From assembly GCA_021613335.1 (NCBI GenBank), contig JAJTWR010000113.1:1965001-2029000 (forward strand): 64,000 nt of DNA. The letters are read 5' to 3'. Both the position numbers and the translations under genes were made by a program. The notes beneath the pieces were generated by a model that was not told where the DNA came from, did not search any database, and saw nothing but the letters and a program-made list of their open reading frames with translations. Positions 12,914 to 25,000 of the stretch are shown here, one piece after another (the stretch's first letter is position 1; every line of letters begins with the position of its first letter). This DNA comes from Whitmania pigra. Taxonomy: Eukaryota; Annelida; Clitellata; Hirudinida; Haemopidae.

Positions 12914-14350
12914 ATCGTGCGTTTGAAGAACTGCAGAATTAAATTACAATTATAGCCGACTTCAATTAAGCATACAACCGAGTATTTCGAAAACACTAAT
13001 ATTTACTAAAGCGTTTTAAAATTTTCATAAAATTTTATTAAAATTATAATGAAAACAATAAATTTTCAATGCAATGGCGAGAGACATTTTTAAAACCACG
13101 GCTTGTCATTTTTTTTTATAGAAATTCTGAAATGGGCTCATAAACATCAGCACCTGCCTTCAACACCTCTTTATTTTCTTAAAATTTGGCCTAATTGTTA
13201 ATCCAGATGCCTAAGTTAAAAAATTAAAATTTTAGTTTTTCTGGTCAATCGGTATCAGAAATATGAGCAATGCAACATCTCGCAATGATTGAGAGGCATT
13301 AAGTTTGTCCAAAAATTAAGTTTGTGAGGTCTAAAATTCAGGACTGTGGTTTGACTCCGGTAACATAACGTTCGGTGTTTTACCTGCATTTATTTATGCA
13401 TCACTGCATCAGTAAGATGTCTCTCTTTCATTGCTTCATCCTCCGCATTAGTATTTTAATTTGGAATCGTTAACAGTTAACGTCTGGTTTTCATTGGTGG
13501 ATTCTGAGCCGAATCTTACGTTTTAACTGTTTTAACAACTAAGGATGTTTTAACTAATTATGAAAATATGAGATTAATGAAAAGGATGATTTATGGCTTT
13601 TGTAATTTTTTTTATAGTTTCCACGACACACTTTCATAAATTATCTAAAGACAAGACATACACATACATATACATATACAGATACATATTCATATGTATG
13701 TCTTTCACGTGGAGTCCATCAGGAAACGTCGTAACATAAAATATCATCTTCAGACTAAAAGTAGCAGAGACTTTGCAATGGCAAAATCTTAAAAGATTGA
13801 AAGACAGAATTGTGCGACGAATAAAAGAATAAATGAAGTGAAAATTATTTTTAAACTTTCTGAGTTCAAAGTCGAAAGGTCAGCGTAAGATATTCTTAAA
13901 ATAATTAAAGCAATCGCTAGTGAAGCCTCAACAGTCAACCTGACTGTGAGTTAAGATTGGTTATTATTATTTTTAACATTATTATTACTTTTATATTTTT
14001 TTTGTTATTATTTAATTAATTAACTATGTAACGCAGAATAACTGTCATTGTTTGTAAAATAAAATAATTTATTTGGATATTCCATTATTGTCTTTGCAAA
14101 AATTCAAAAAAAGTTGTTAAATATTTTTAGTTTCATGCTAATTTTTTTTTAAATATTGATATAGTTAATTTACACTTATTTTTTTAAAATTAGACATATT
14201 GGATCACTATTGTTAAAAAATTGGCAATTTAATAACAGTAAGTAATAAATGCTTGTGCTTATTAGCTTACATTAAGAAATTGTAGTTAATTCAATAATTA
14301 TTAATAATTCAATAATTAATTGAATCAAATCAAATCAAGAGATCCCCGAA
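12914..14350. other. Intergenic DNA
   Basis: AT-rich DNA with no gene, RNA or transposon terminus recognised; contains a short CATACATATACA run near 13660. Confidence 0.55.
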
Positions 14351-15473
14351 ATGCCTGTCTTTGAAATGTTTGTTGTTGATGCTTTCTCAAAAGGACCTTT
14401 CACTGGCAACCAGGCTGCTGTCTGTTTGGTTAATAGAGAGGTATATAGAGCTCATTAATTAATAATTAGAACAATTTTACTCACTTTGTTATAAAAATAT
14501 TACATAGAATATTAATATAATAATATAAATATACATAAAATTTATGTAATAGGGTATTATCGTTCATAATGCTATTTTAAAATCTGTTTATATAAATATC
14601 TTTATTTTTAGCAATTGTGTAAGCCAATAATTGCATAAAATACAACAATATAAACATTTCAGGATTGAGCATTAAAAGTTGTTGACAATTGGCTTGGTAA
14701 CATCAGCTAATTAATTACGTAATTGATAAATTAGCATCATTTAACAGTTAACATGGCCAGCCATGTTTTTTTTTATTTTGAATTTGGTTTTCAGAAACTG
14801 ACATACGAGGATCAGGTGAGGATAGCATCAGAGATGAGACATTCAGAAACTGCTTTCATTCAACTCATCAATCAATCAGACTCCTACGATAAAAGTTACC
14901 TTTTACTTAAGTATTTTAGTCTATTTATAGTATATTAATTAATTAATATTCTTTTAGTATATTAATTAATTAAATTTATAATTACAAATTTGAAAATTAA
15001 TTTTATTTTACTTATTTTACTAAAGATAAAAAAAAAACTTATAAAATATGATTTCTTAATAACTTCATACATGAAAATATTTGCCTAAGAAATAATCAAA
15101 CAACCTCGTTAATGCAACAGTTATTTAATAATATTTCACAAAATAAAAATTATCAACTTCCTAATTACGCACAGTTGCGCAAGTATTTTTATGAGTGATG
15201 AGTTAATTTCAATTATAATAATTGATAACTTCAAGAAGATAAGATTAGAGACGTTTTATTTTTTTCTTTTTCTTCTTTCGTATAATTTGATCTTAAATTT
15301 TTATTTATTTTACCGTATATTTTTAAATTGAATTTTAATGCAGGTTCAGAGTTCAATCTGAGATGGTTCACACCGACAACTGAGGTCTCTTTGTGTGGCC
15401 ATGCAACATTGGCTTCTGCAGCTGTCCTCTTCAATTGCATCGGTTAGAATAATTCCGTCACACAATAATAATA

Positions 15474-15535
<62 letters not shown>

Positions 15536-15593
15536 TAATAATAATAATAATATAATAATAATAATGATAATAATAATAATGATAATAATGATA

Positions 15594-15624
<31 letters not shown>

Positions 15625-15647
15625 TAATTATAATAATAATAATAATG

Positions 15648-15704
<57 letters not shown>

Positions 15705-15723
15705 TAATAATAATATAATAATA

Positions 15724-15756
<33 letters not shown>

Positions 15757-17072
15757 GTAACAATAATAATAATAACACAATTTAAAAAATAATAATAATA
15801 ATAACTTGATTTATTGAAAGTAACTATATTAAAAATAGTAACAATAATAATTATTTTACTAAAAATAACGAATATTATTAGTAAATTACTTGATTTCTTA
15901 ACTGTACATCAACAAATAAATGAGTGATACGAGGCTTAATGTTATAATTGACGATGGTGATTAATATTAAGATCCTTTGTTGCAATTAAGTTTTATGTTC
16001 CAAATAATTTATTTCTACACAAAAATTTGTTTAATAAAATTATTATTCTGCTATTAATTTATTATAGTTAACTAATCGACTTGTCTATTAATCATACCAA
16101 ACATTTTTAGCAATTTAAGCATTTGTATAACATCAAACAATCACAAACAGGTAACCAATCCGATTGTATTGAATTTCATACCTTGAGTGGCCAATTATCA
16201 GCAAGCAAGAAGTCATGTGACTCTGACGTCATCAGCCTGGATTTTCCTCTCAACCCTCCTGTGAAAGTTGAGGTGATCATTTTAACTTCTGTGGTTTTTT
16301 AATTATTTTAATTTAAAATCCTTTTTCACTTTTACACATTCACGATTAGTTTATATGTAATCTAATAAATAATTTGTAAATGTGAAGTAATTTTTTATGT
16401 AAAAAATTTTATCAACACATTTTTTTTTATTTCAGATTTCAGTTGGACTCGATAACATCTTAGAAGTTAACCAGCTCCAATCATTTACAATTTTAAAAAT
16501 TAATTTATCGTTTAATTACTTCTGAATGATCTTTATGTACAACTCTGTTAACAGTTAGACAAACTGAGTAAAATTTGTATAGCTCGATTTTATAATTAAA
16601 TGATTTGCAATATCAACAGGAAGATGAATTTAAACATTTATCATTATTAGTTGGTTACCGGTGACAAATCAACGGCGGATGTTCAATATTCGGAAACAAC
16701 CCGCAAACTTCTCATCAGACTGGAAGATTCAAAGTATCCGTGAGTTGAAATCAATCATTCAATCAATGATTCATTCAATCGATCGATCAGTATCTCTAAA
16801 TCATATTTTTAGTATCGATAATAAAGTTGCTAACATAATTTGTATGTAATTGATTCACTCATACGTTAACAATTCATTGTTCTGTTATTATTTCTTAACA
16901 TTTAACTTTAATATTTTATTTCTGACACTAATTAATATTCAACTGTAGGTCCTCTCTCCTCAGATCAATCTCTCCTGACTTCAAGAAACTTCTTGAGTGT
17001 AAAACCGACGTGAGAGGCGTTATTGTGACTGCGAAGAAACTGCGAAAACCTGGCGGAGACGCTGACGACGAC

Positions 17073-17103
<31 letters not shown>

Positions 17104-17737
17104 TCAGTCGTCCTGATGATGATGGTAAAGAGGAGAAAGAAGACGATGATGATGTTGATTTTTATTCGAGGTATTTTGCTCCTTGGTATGGCATCGATGA
17201 AGACCCAGTCACAGGTGATTATCGCTGGGATGTTTTTTAAATTAAAAAATAATTTACAATTAATTAATTAATTAATTTTGTAAATGCTTTACCATTTCTT
17301 AGATATAAATGATAATTATGGCACCTGTAAGGCTGTATTATATATTCGGCTTGCTTATGATCACGATACAGTAAACATCAATATTTAAATAATGTACTTA
17401 CATTCGTTCACTGTTTTTATTTAGGTTCTGCGCATACGGTGTTAGCAGCTTATTGGGCAGGTGTCCTTGGAAAAAAGAGTTTTAAAGGTTACCGCATTAA
17501 AAAAATTCAATTGAAAATTCATAAAAATATTATCTGATATTCGATAGGTCGACTGGCAACCTTTGATATAATGACTTCTTAAGTAGAATATTGATCTAAT
17601 GATTCGTGACATTAAATTTTATTTCAGCAAAACAATGTTCAGACAGAACAGGCCTTTTGTGGCTGAAAGTGAGAGACGAAAGATGTGAAATCATGGGAAG
17701 CTCTTTTGTGGTTCTTCGGGGATCATTTACATTTTAA
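14351..17737 (+). CDS. PBLD: Phenazine biosynthesis-like domain protein (PBLD / PhzF family)
   Basis: Nine coding exons: 14351-14440, 14795-14894, 15344-15442, 16151-16272, 16436-16465, 16651-16739, 16949-17214, 17425-17487, 17628-17737; frames close to about 322 residues. PhzF-fold isomerase-like protein (diaminopimelate-epimerase superfamily). Landmarks: [15 protein letters not shown] at the N-terminus, the ETAF segment carrying the PhzF catalytic Glu, [20 protein letters not shown], the FYSRYFAPW block, and [16 protein letters not shown], which forms the second half of the active site. Vertebrate PBLD is ~288 residues. The extra length is mostly an acidic insert encoded by a (GAT)n run at 17062-17159, between the predicted strand ending LRKPGG and the FYSRYF block. 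JMJD8 starts 200 bp downstream on the same strand. The enzyme's physiological substrate is not established in animals. Confidence 0.95.
15463..15775. repeat. (ATA)n microsatellite in PBLD intron 3
   Basis: About 310 bp of AAT units with GAT interruptions, starting 20 bp downstream of the intron 3 donor of PBLD. Confidence 0.96.
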
Positions 17738-17936
17738 ATAAAATGATAAATCAAATATTATTTTGTTTTTTTTTGCTAGATTAAACAAATAAAAAGTTGA
17801 TTTGAAAAAATTTTGATATCGTTACAATGTCTTTCAAAAATGTTAGTCAGAGATGCACTGCGAGCCTTAAACCGTCATTTTTAAAAGGACACCTCGTTGT
17901 TTTGATCTGCTTATTCGAGATACTTATTCCATAAAT

Positions 17937-20447
17937 ATGGCACGACGTCTTGCATGGATTTTGTTTGCTATTCTTTTTTATCGAAATAAATTTGTAAAAT
18001 GCGAAGATCTCGGCTTTTGTCCTATCGCTAAGGATGCAAATGCCTGTAGACCAGATGTTAGGACCGATGCCACTGAGGAAATCCAAGAAGATGACGGAGG
18101 CTGGTTAGCCAAGAATTGTCAAACAATTAAGAGATTTTAAAAGATTAAAAGATTTAAAAATTAAGAGAATTCAAATCATTAAGAGATTTTTATGGGAAAC
18201 TTTGCAAATCATTCATGGGCCGGGCATATGTTGGAACAAACATCGCAATGATATATAATAACGATCATCTATCCTTAATGCTAGAGTATTACTTATTTAA
18301 TATGATTTGCTTGATTAAAAACAGAATGGTTACTACTAATATTTCAATCAAGAATACATAATGTTAAGGACATTAGGATGATCTGTTAAGACTTATTAAT
18401 TGTGTTATTATAAACAGGTACACAGATCAGTTAAAAATCGTGGCCACACAGGGTCCATGTAACATTGAGGTTCTTGATTTTCTTCCTCAACAAGAATTTC
18501 TTGAAAAGTATGTTTGTTTAGCTCTTATGATGTTAACTCTAAAAACTTAAAATTCACACATTTTATCACTTACACCATTAATAACATTTCTTCCAGATTT
18601 TAGTCGAAGTTTAATTATTTTTTTTGTTGCTAAATTTAATTAAGGATGCATTATTTTGTCTCCCATTTGCATTTGAATACATCTTACAAATAAAAATTTG
18701 TTCTTTTTGTTATAATGCCTTAACTCCTCATAAACCAAACATATTTTTATCAATTTTGAATATGAGTGCTAATCTGCATATTTAATGATAATTTTATTCT
18801 AAGCTAAAATGTTATTTGTCCAATGTAGGTATGCCTACATGAAGCCATTCATTGTTAAGAATCCAAATGATAACTCTGTTAGTTTTTAAAGAATTTATGG
18901 TGAGAATAATGGAATGATAATAATAATAATTTTAATAATTATACTACTACTACTAATAATAATAATAATAGTAATTATTAGTTATCAGTCGCTTTGATTA
19001 TATGTTTATTTAAATACATAATCAAGTTTCCTGAAGATTGTTGGAATAATGTTATTCAAATAAGGATGTCTGAAATTTAAATCTCTATAAGGTGGTGTTA
19101 TTATTTGTGAGTTTTATAAGCAGCTATTAATATTAATCCTACATTTTCATTTTTTTGTTTTAAATTAATTAATTTTTTATAAAATTTGATATTCTAATTT
19201 TTTTTCTTCAAGTGCACAGTATTTGTTTGGTTTAATTGTAATTAAGTAATTGTTAGTCACAAAAATATTGTTAATCCTCAGGAGTTTAGAAAGCATTCAA
19301 GAAAAGAAAACATGTTGAAAGAATTTGGAGGAAAAAAGATCAGATTGAGTTCAGCAAACACTTATTCTTATCAGAAATGTTGGTATAATTTTATAAATAA
19401 AAAATATAATTACATTTTCCACTATTTTTTTTTATCTTTTGATGTTTTTTTTACTAAAATCAAGAATAATTAAATGCCTTTACATTTTGAAGATTCGTTA
19501 CATTTTTCTGAAAGTTTGAAAGATTATTGATTACACGAATGTCGACAAATACAACTTATTATCAACAATTTATCATGGCATATAATCATGACAATCATGT
19601 GTTTCTCAGTGGATGTCACGTTGGAACAATATGTCACCAAAATCATGAAACCTCAGAACCTGGACACACCTGGAAATGGTGAATTTTAAATTTATGCATT
19701 GAAACAAGAAGTTATTTAATTAAGAATTAAAATAGGCTTTAAAAAGACATTATTAATTTATGCATTAAAATAAAAATTAATTTATTTATTTAGTTTATTT
19801 CTCAAATAGAAAGTCTCTGATGCCACTAGAAATGTTTGCAGTTTAATTCAAATAAATGCTTTTAACATTCAAAATTCAAAGGAAACAACTTAAAGTAATT
19901 GATTATCTGTTTTAATTAATTATTTAAATATTGCATAAGTTTTATTTTGAATATTAGGAACACATGATATTTCCACATCTACATAATATTTAGTTGTTGA
20001 CAATCTCTCTCAATCATTCGAGCTAACAATGAATATTAAAGATGACCATTTAATAACAATGATGATAATGTTAAATTAATGTTAAAGTAAATGTTAATGT
20101 TAACGTATGACTGTTAAGAAACATTTTACTGGTTCGGCGACAACAACCATATCGAGTGGGATGAGGTGTTCTCCACTTATCGTCCGCCAGACTTGCACCT
20201 GCCTAACCTCGGACCTGCTTACAGTTACGGAGCTGCAGGTAAGACTCGTGGTGACATACAAACATCTTTACATGTTAGTATGATATTATAATGATATGTG
20301 GTGGCAGTCATGATATTATAATATTATAATGTGGTGACAATCACGTGGTGATATTATAATGTTTATTTGAAGATTTTCTTGTGGTTTTAAAAACATTAAT
20401 TATTTTCATAATTATTTGTGACACAATTTGTTCTGCTGTTATCATCG

Positions 20448-20484
<37 letters not shown>

Positions 20485-21477
20485 TATCACTCTACTGTTT
20501 CCAGATGCAGGGACTGGAGTGCCATTCCATTTTCATGGACCTGGATTTTCTGAGGTCATCTTTGGGAGCAAGGTGAGTAATGTTCATTAAATTGTATGGA
20601 ATGACATGATGATGACGACGACTACGGTGATGATGATGCTGATGATGATGATGACGATGACGACGACGACGACGATGATGATAACGATGACGATGATGAT
20701 GATGTCATTATGAAATTAACAAGATTTTAAAATGTTAAGTTGCTTTCTTGTTGAAAACTTTGAATGGATGTGGTTTTTGTATATTTCATAAAACAAGCTG
20801 CCATTCGATGTTAACTTTTTGATGTTTTGTTTAATTCATTAGCGGTGGTTCCTCTACCCTCCGAGCGAAGAACCTGTCTTCAATCCAAACCTGACGACGC
20901 TTCACTGGTTGGTTCGGGAATATCCAAAGCTCGCTTCCAGCAACAGCAAGCCTCTGGAGTGCACCGTTGGACCGGGAGAGGTAATAAGAATGATGCAGAA
21001 CAAGTTCGGTATGTCAGTCGCGTGCAAAGTCCATTCATGTGGCATCGCAAGCCGATAGCGTTACTTTGGCGGGCGGAAATGCAAGCCTTTCAATTAATCT
21101 TCTTGCACAGTCTTTTAATGTTTTCATATTCTAATGATTTAAGATCGGCTTTGGTAAGATTAGATTGTTGAGGTTAGGGTTAGATTGTTTTAGAATTCTG
21201 GAGCTGTGCTTTAAACGATGTCGATGAAATTATAGGGTTTGGGCTTAAACCAAGTTTCCAAATTATTTGCCTTCCCTTTGATCAGGTTATAAACTAAACC
21301 TTAACTAATAATATTCAAAATTCATGTTAATATCATATTTATTGAACAATTACATCCTTTAGGTAATTAAATTACTTATGCAAATACATTATTCAGGCCC
21401 TCTACTTTCCTGATCGATGGTGGCATGCCACCCTCAATATCAAATCCAGTGTCTTCATCTCCACCTTCCTCGGATGA
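17937..21477 (+). CDS. JMJD8: JmjC domain-containing protein 8
   Basis: Nine coding exons: 17937-18103, 18418-18507, 18829-18877, 19282-19378, 19610-19678, 20119-20238, 20505-20572, 20843-20980, 21397-21477; frames close to about 292 residues. The N-terminus MARRLAWILFAILFY is a signal peptide, consistent with the endoplasmic-reticulum lumen location known for JMJD8. The JmjC fold is marked by RLSSANTYSYQK, FYWFGDNNHIEWD, GTGVPFHFHGPGFSEVI, KRWFLYPP and YFPDRWWHATLN. The usual iron-binding HxD/E appears as HFHG, as in other JMJD8 proteins, so classical dioxygenase chemistry is doubtful. An N-glycosylation sequon (NET) lies near the GDNN block. The C-terminus VFISTFLG is the family's typical ending. 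The exon 5 acceptor gives Leu before DVTLEQ; that single residue is the least certain join. Convergent with IFT56. Confidence 0.95.
20445..20488. repeat. (ATC)n microsatellite in JMJD8 intron 6
   Basis: Fifteen or so ATC units end 16 bp before the exon 7 acceptor and sit where the polypyrimidine tract would lie. A second GAT/GAC block occurs in the next intron at about 20610-20705. Confidence 0.9.
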
Positions 21478-22019
21478 AATTTACGAATAATTAATCAACC
21501 TGCTGGATTATTTATGATTAGTAGGTTTGTTCGTCTAGTTTTGTATTAATAACTCAGTCATTTCAATTCCTAGCTAGCCCCATTGTTTGATTAATCAGAA
21601 ATAAATGTTCTCAATGTTCTGAATATTTTAATTTTAATGTTTTGGACAAAATAAATATATATTTTGTTACTGTGATGACATTAATTATTAATTGTACTTA
21701 TTTTGATGGACACTTTAAATTTGTTTGCACAATTGGCTTCTACTGCATGTGGAATTTCGGAGCAACCAAGGATATTTTTGGATTTGTTCGAATTTTTAGC
21801 AATGCTTTCACGAAGTCAACTTCAAATGCTAGGAACTTATTTTGAAATTTTATTGATTTAATTAAATATTGAATGAAATATGTAATGAAAACTGTTCTTT
21901 TTTGGTGGAAAATTTGTGTAATTGGTAGTTATCACCATTACCAATTTGAGAAAATTATAATCTTGATGATTAGCTTCAGCCTTTGCAATTAACAAAAACG
22001 TGTCAGAATGATTGTCTTC

Positions 22020-25000
22020 TCAAAAGAATGGAACTCTGTTTTCCTTTGCATACTTCTTCATCGCTCTGATGATGTACTCCACTTGAGGGTTTTCTGTGTT
22101 CTGGAGCATTTGCACGACATCTCTCAATGATTCTCTGAAATATTTAAAGTAATAATTGATAAATTTTCATTAACAAACAACATTAAGTGAGTACTTTAAA
22201 TTGCGATGTTCAAATGAGATTGGTGAAGAAATGAAACACCGACCTGGGTTCGTGGCCTCCGATGATCATCTGGAAGGCCCCAACGCATGCACCCCTTTTG
22301 CCCTCCCAAAACTCAGGGTTGGCGTCGAGTCTTTCGAGGACGTCGAAGGCTTTTGCAGAATAGAAGAAGAGTCCCATCTGGTGTTAATTGTCGTTATTAT
22401 CTTTATTAGGAAATTATAAGTTATACTTTTAAATTGCTTCGCAGGAAACTCTACAATGATGATTTTTATCGCGATTATTATTGTGCCAAAACGACAAATT
22501 AAGAATCTCAATTCGATAACCAATGATTCAAAAAATTTAATTAATCTATATTTTAATGTAGTTTGTAAATATACTTAAAAAAAGAAATAAAGATAATCTC
22601 AAATCCAAAAGGCTTTTGTTTCCTACTGGTTTGACTGCTTAATTAACATAATTAACGAAGAAGCTCAAGAAAGTAAATGGTAATTTTAATTAAAAACAAG
22701 ACAATGCCAATTTGCCTTGTAACAGTCGTTGGCAATGACTTGGAGGAGGTTGTACGACTCTGTCGATGAGGACATTCTCAGGTATAATTCCCATGCCATG
22801 CGTGGCTTCTTGTTCATTATGACTGCATAATGACGAACAGAATGGCAATTTATTAATGTTATCAAGTTAATATTAATGGTAATTTTAATGGGTCGATTGT
22901 GATATTATTAGTCAACTAGAATTAAAACATATTGTTACCTTGTGAATATTTTGTAATAACAATGTGTAATAACAATTAATATAGCAAATTATGCTTGTAA
23001 TTTCAAGAAGATAAAAGCATACTTAGAATGGCACTACATTTAAATAACACGTGCTTTTAAAATTGTGCTTAATTTAATAATCATGTTCAATTAAGGAATT
23101 ACTGATTTAATGGGTTTAACAGAAAGTATCATCTCACAGCATCTTGCAAGCCAACTAAGGTAGACATAGTCATTCTTGAGTTTCTCACTTTGAATCAGAA
23201 GAAAAGCCTAAATAAACAAAAATGATTGCGATGAAGTCGGTAGTGATGATGATGATGATGATGGTGGTGATAACAAAAACAATGATCTGGGTGTTCTTAA
23301 AACGGTGATGATAACAACAACAAAAATATCTGACTGAAATTTCTTCATCATGTAGTTACCATTATCATTTAACTCCACCATCATTACCATCACCATCATC
23401 ATTATCACCCAAGATCAAAAATAATCACCTCCTCTGCCTCCTTATATTTCCCAAGAGCAGCTTTGGCCTGTCCGTACATGAAGTTGAAAGTATCCTCATT
23501 GAAGAAGTAACTCTGATGTTGTGATGTAAATAATCATTTCAATTCTCAATCAAGATTAATCAGGTATTATTGAAGAATGAATTTTACCTTGATTGAGTTC
23601 AGGTAAATCATGACTTCTTCAAACTGCCTCAGCAGGAAGAACCTCATAGCCATGCACTGGCGACCAGGGATGGTGTCTTCATTGGAGAAGGTTAAGTTAA
23701 TGTTTTATACTTTATTTAAGCTATGTTAAAGTTTCACAATATATTTAAGTCAATATTGTACACTTTATTCATCTATTTATTTATTTATTTATTTACTAGC
23801 CTTACCACATTCACTGGCTGAACTGCCAACCAAATCAAACAACTGATGTGCAGTTTTCAAATGGTCTTTCTGATGAAATGTATTAAATTGATTAAAATGC
23901 ATTGATGAAATGTATTAAATTGATTAAAATGTATTGATGAAATTAAAAAGTATTATTAGTTAATTCAATAATTATCAAACATTATCATTTATGTTCAAAT
24001 TACAATGCATATTTTTTCCATGCTTTCTGGTAACTAATTTATAATATTTCACTAGAAATACTTATATATTGCAAAATTGCACTTCTTCCTTTAATTAAGT
24101 TTGAACTACATGTGCATTTCTTCCAGTAACAACTTTGTTCAATAAAATTCTACCTTAAGCCCATAATGCTGCCACTATGCTATAATGGAGCACTTACAAT
24201 GTAATACTTCTCATTGAATTAAAGATAAGGTGAGCATCTAAACAATTTTACACTAAATATTTTTTCCACAAATAGTGAAAACCACATGATGATTGTGAAG
24301 ATATAGGATTAAGATTAATGCATGGCAATGCAGAGCATCTCACCGATTGCTGTTCCTGCCCGATGATTGCATTCACAATGCCCTTGAGAATGTAGTCTTG
24401 TGGTGTCACTGGTTCAACATCCTTCATCAGTTCATTGGCTTCCATGATTTCATCTGATTGGTTGAAACAAATGGTTTATTAATAGATCATTGAACACTGT
24501 TAAATATTATGCTCATATTACAAACGACTTTACTTTAAGCCATTGAAAATATCAAATAATTGAAATCCATGTATATTTGACTGGAATGTGGATAAATTAA
24601 TAAGAACTGTTGTTGCACCAACGACATTTCATCATTAAAACTAAATGGAATTATTTTTTAAAATGGGTGGAGCCTAAAATTGACCTTGCTTTAAATAGTG
24701 AATGACAAGGTTGAGCTTAGCTTCTGGTATTATATCGACCAATGGCGGAAGAATTTGCAATGCTCCTTGACCATTTCTGAATACTGCCTGCAGATTAATG
24801 GCACAATCATTTAATTAATTTATTATACAATAATTTATCCAAGTAATGTTTGTTTAAAGTGTTTAATAATCAAGTTAAAACAATAAACATAATCTCACTA
24901 AGTTATGCTTAACAAGATCCCTGGCATATGTAAATGAGGGGGAAGCCATATCCTGGAGTGCTTTTAATTCTGCCTGAGTTGATTGTCGTTAGGTTAACAA

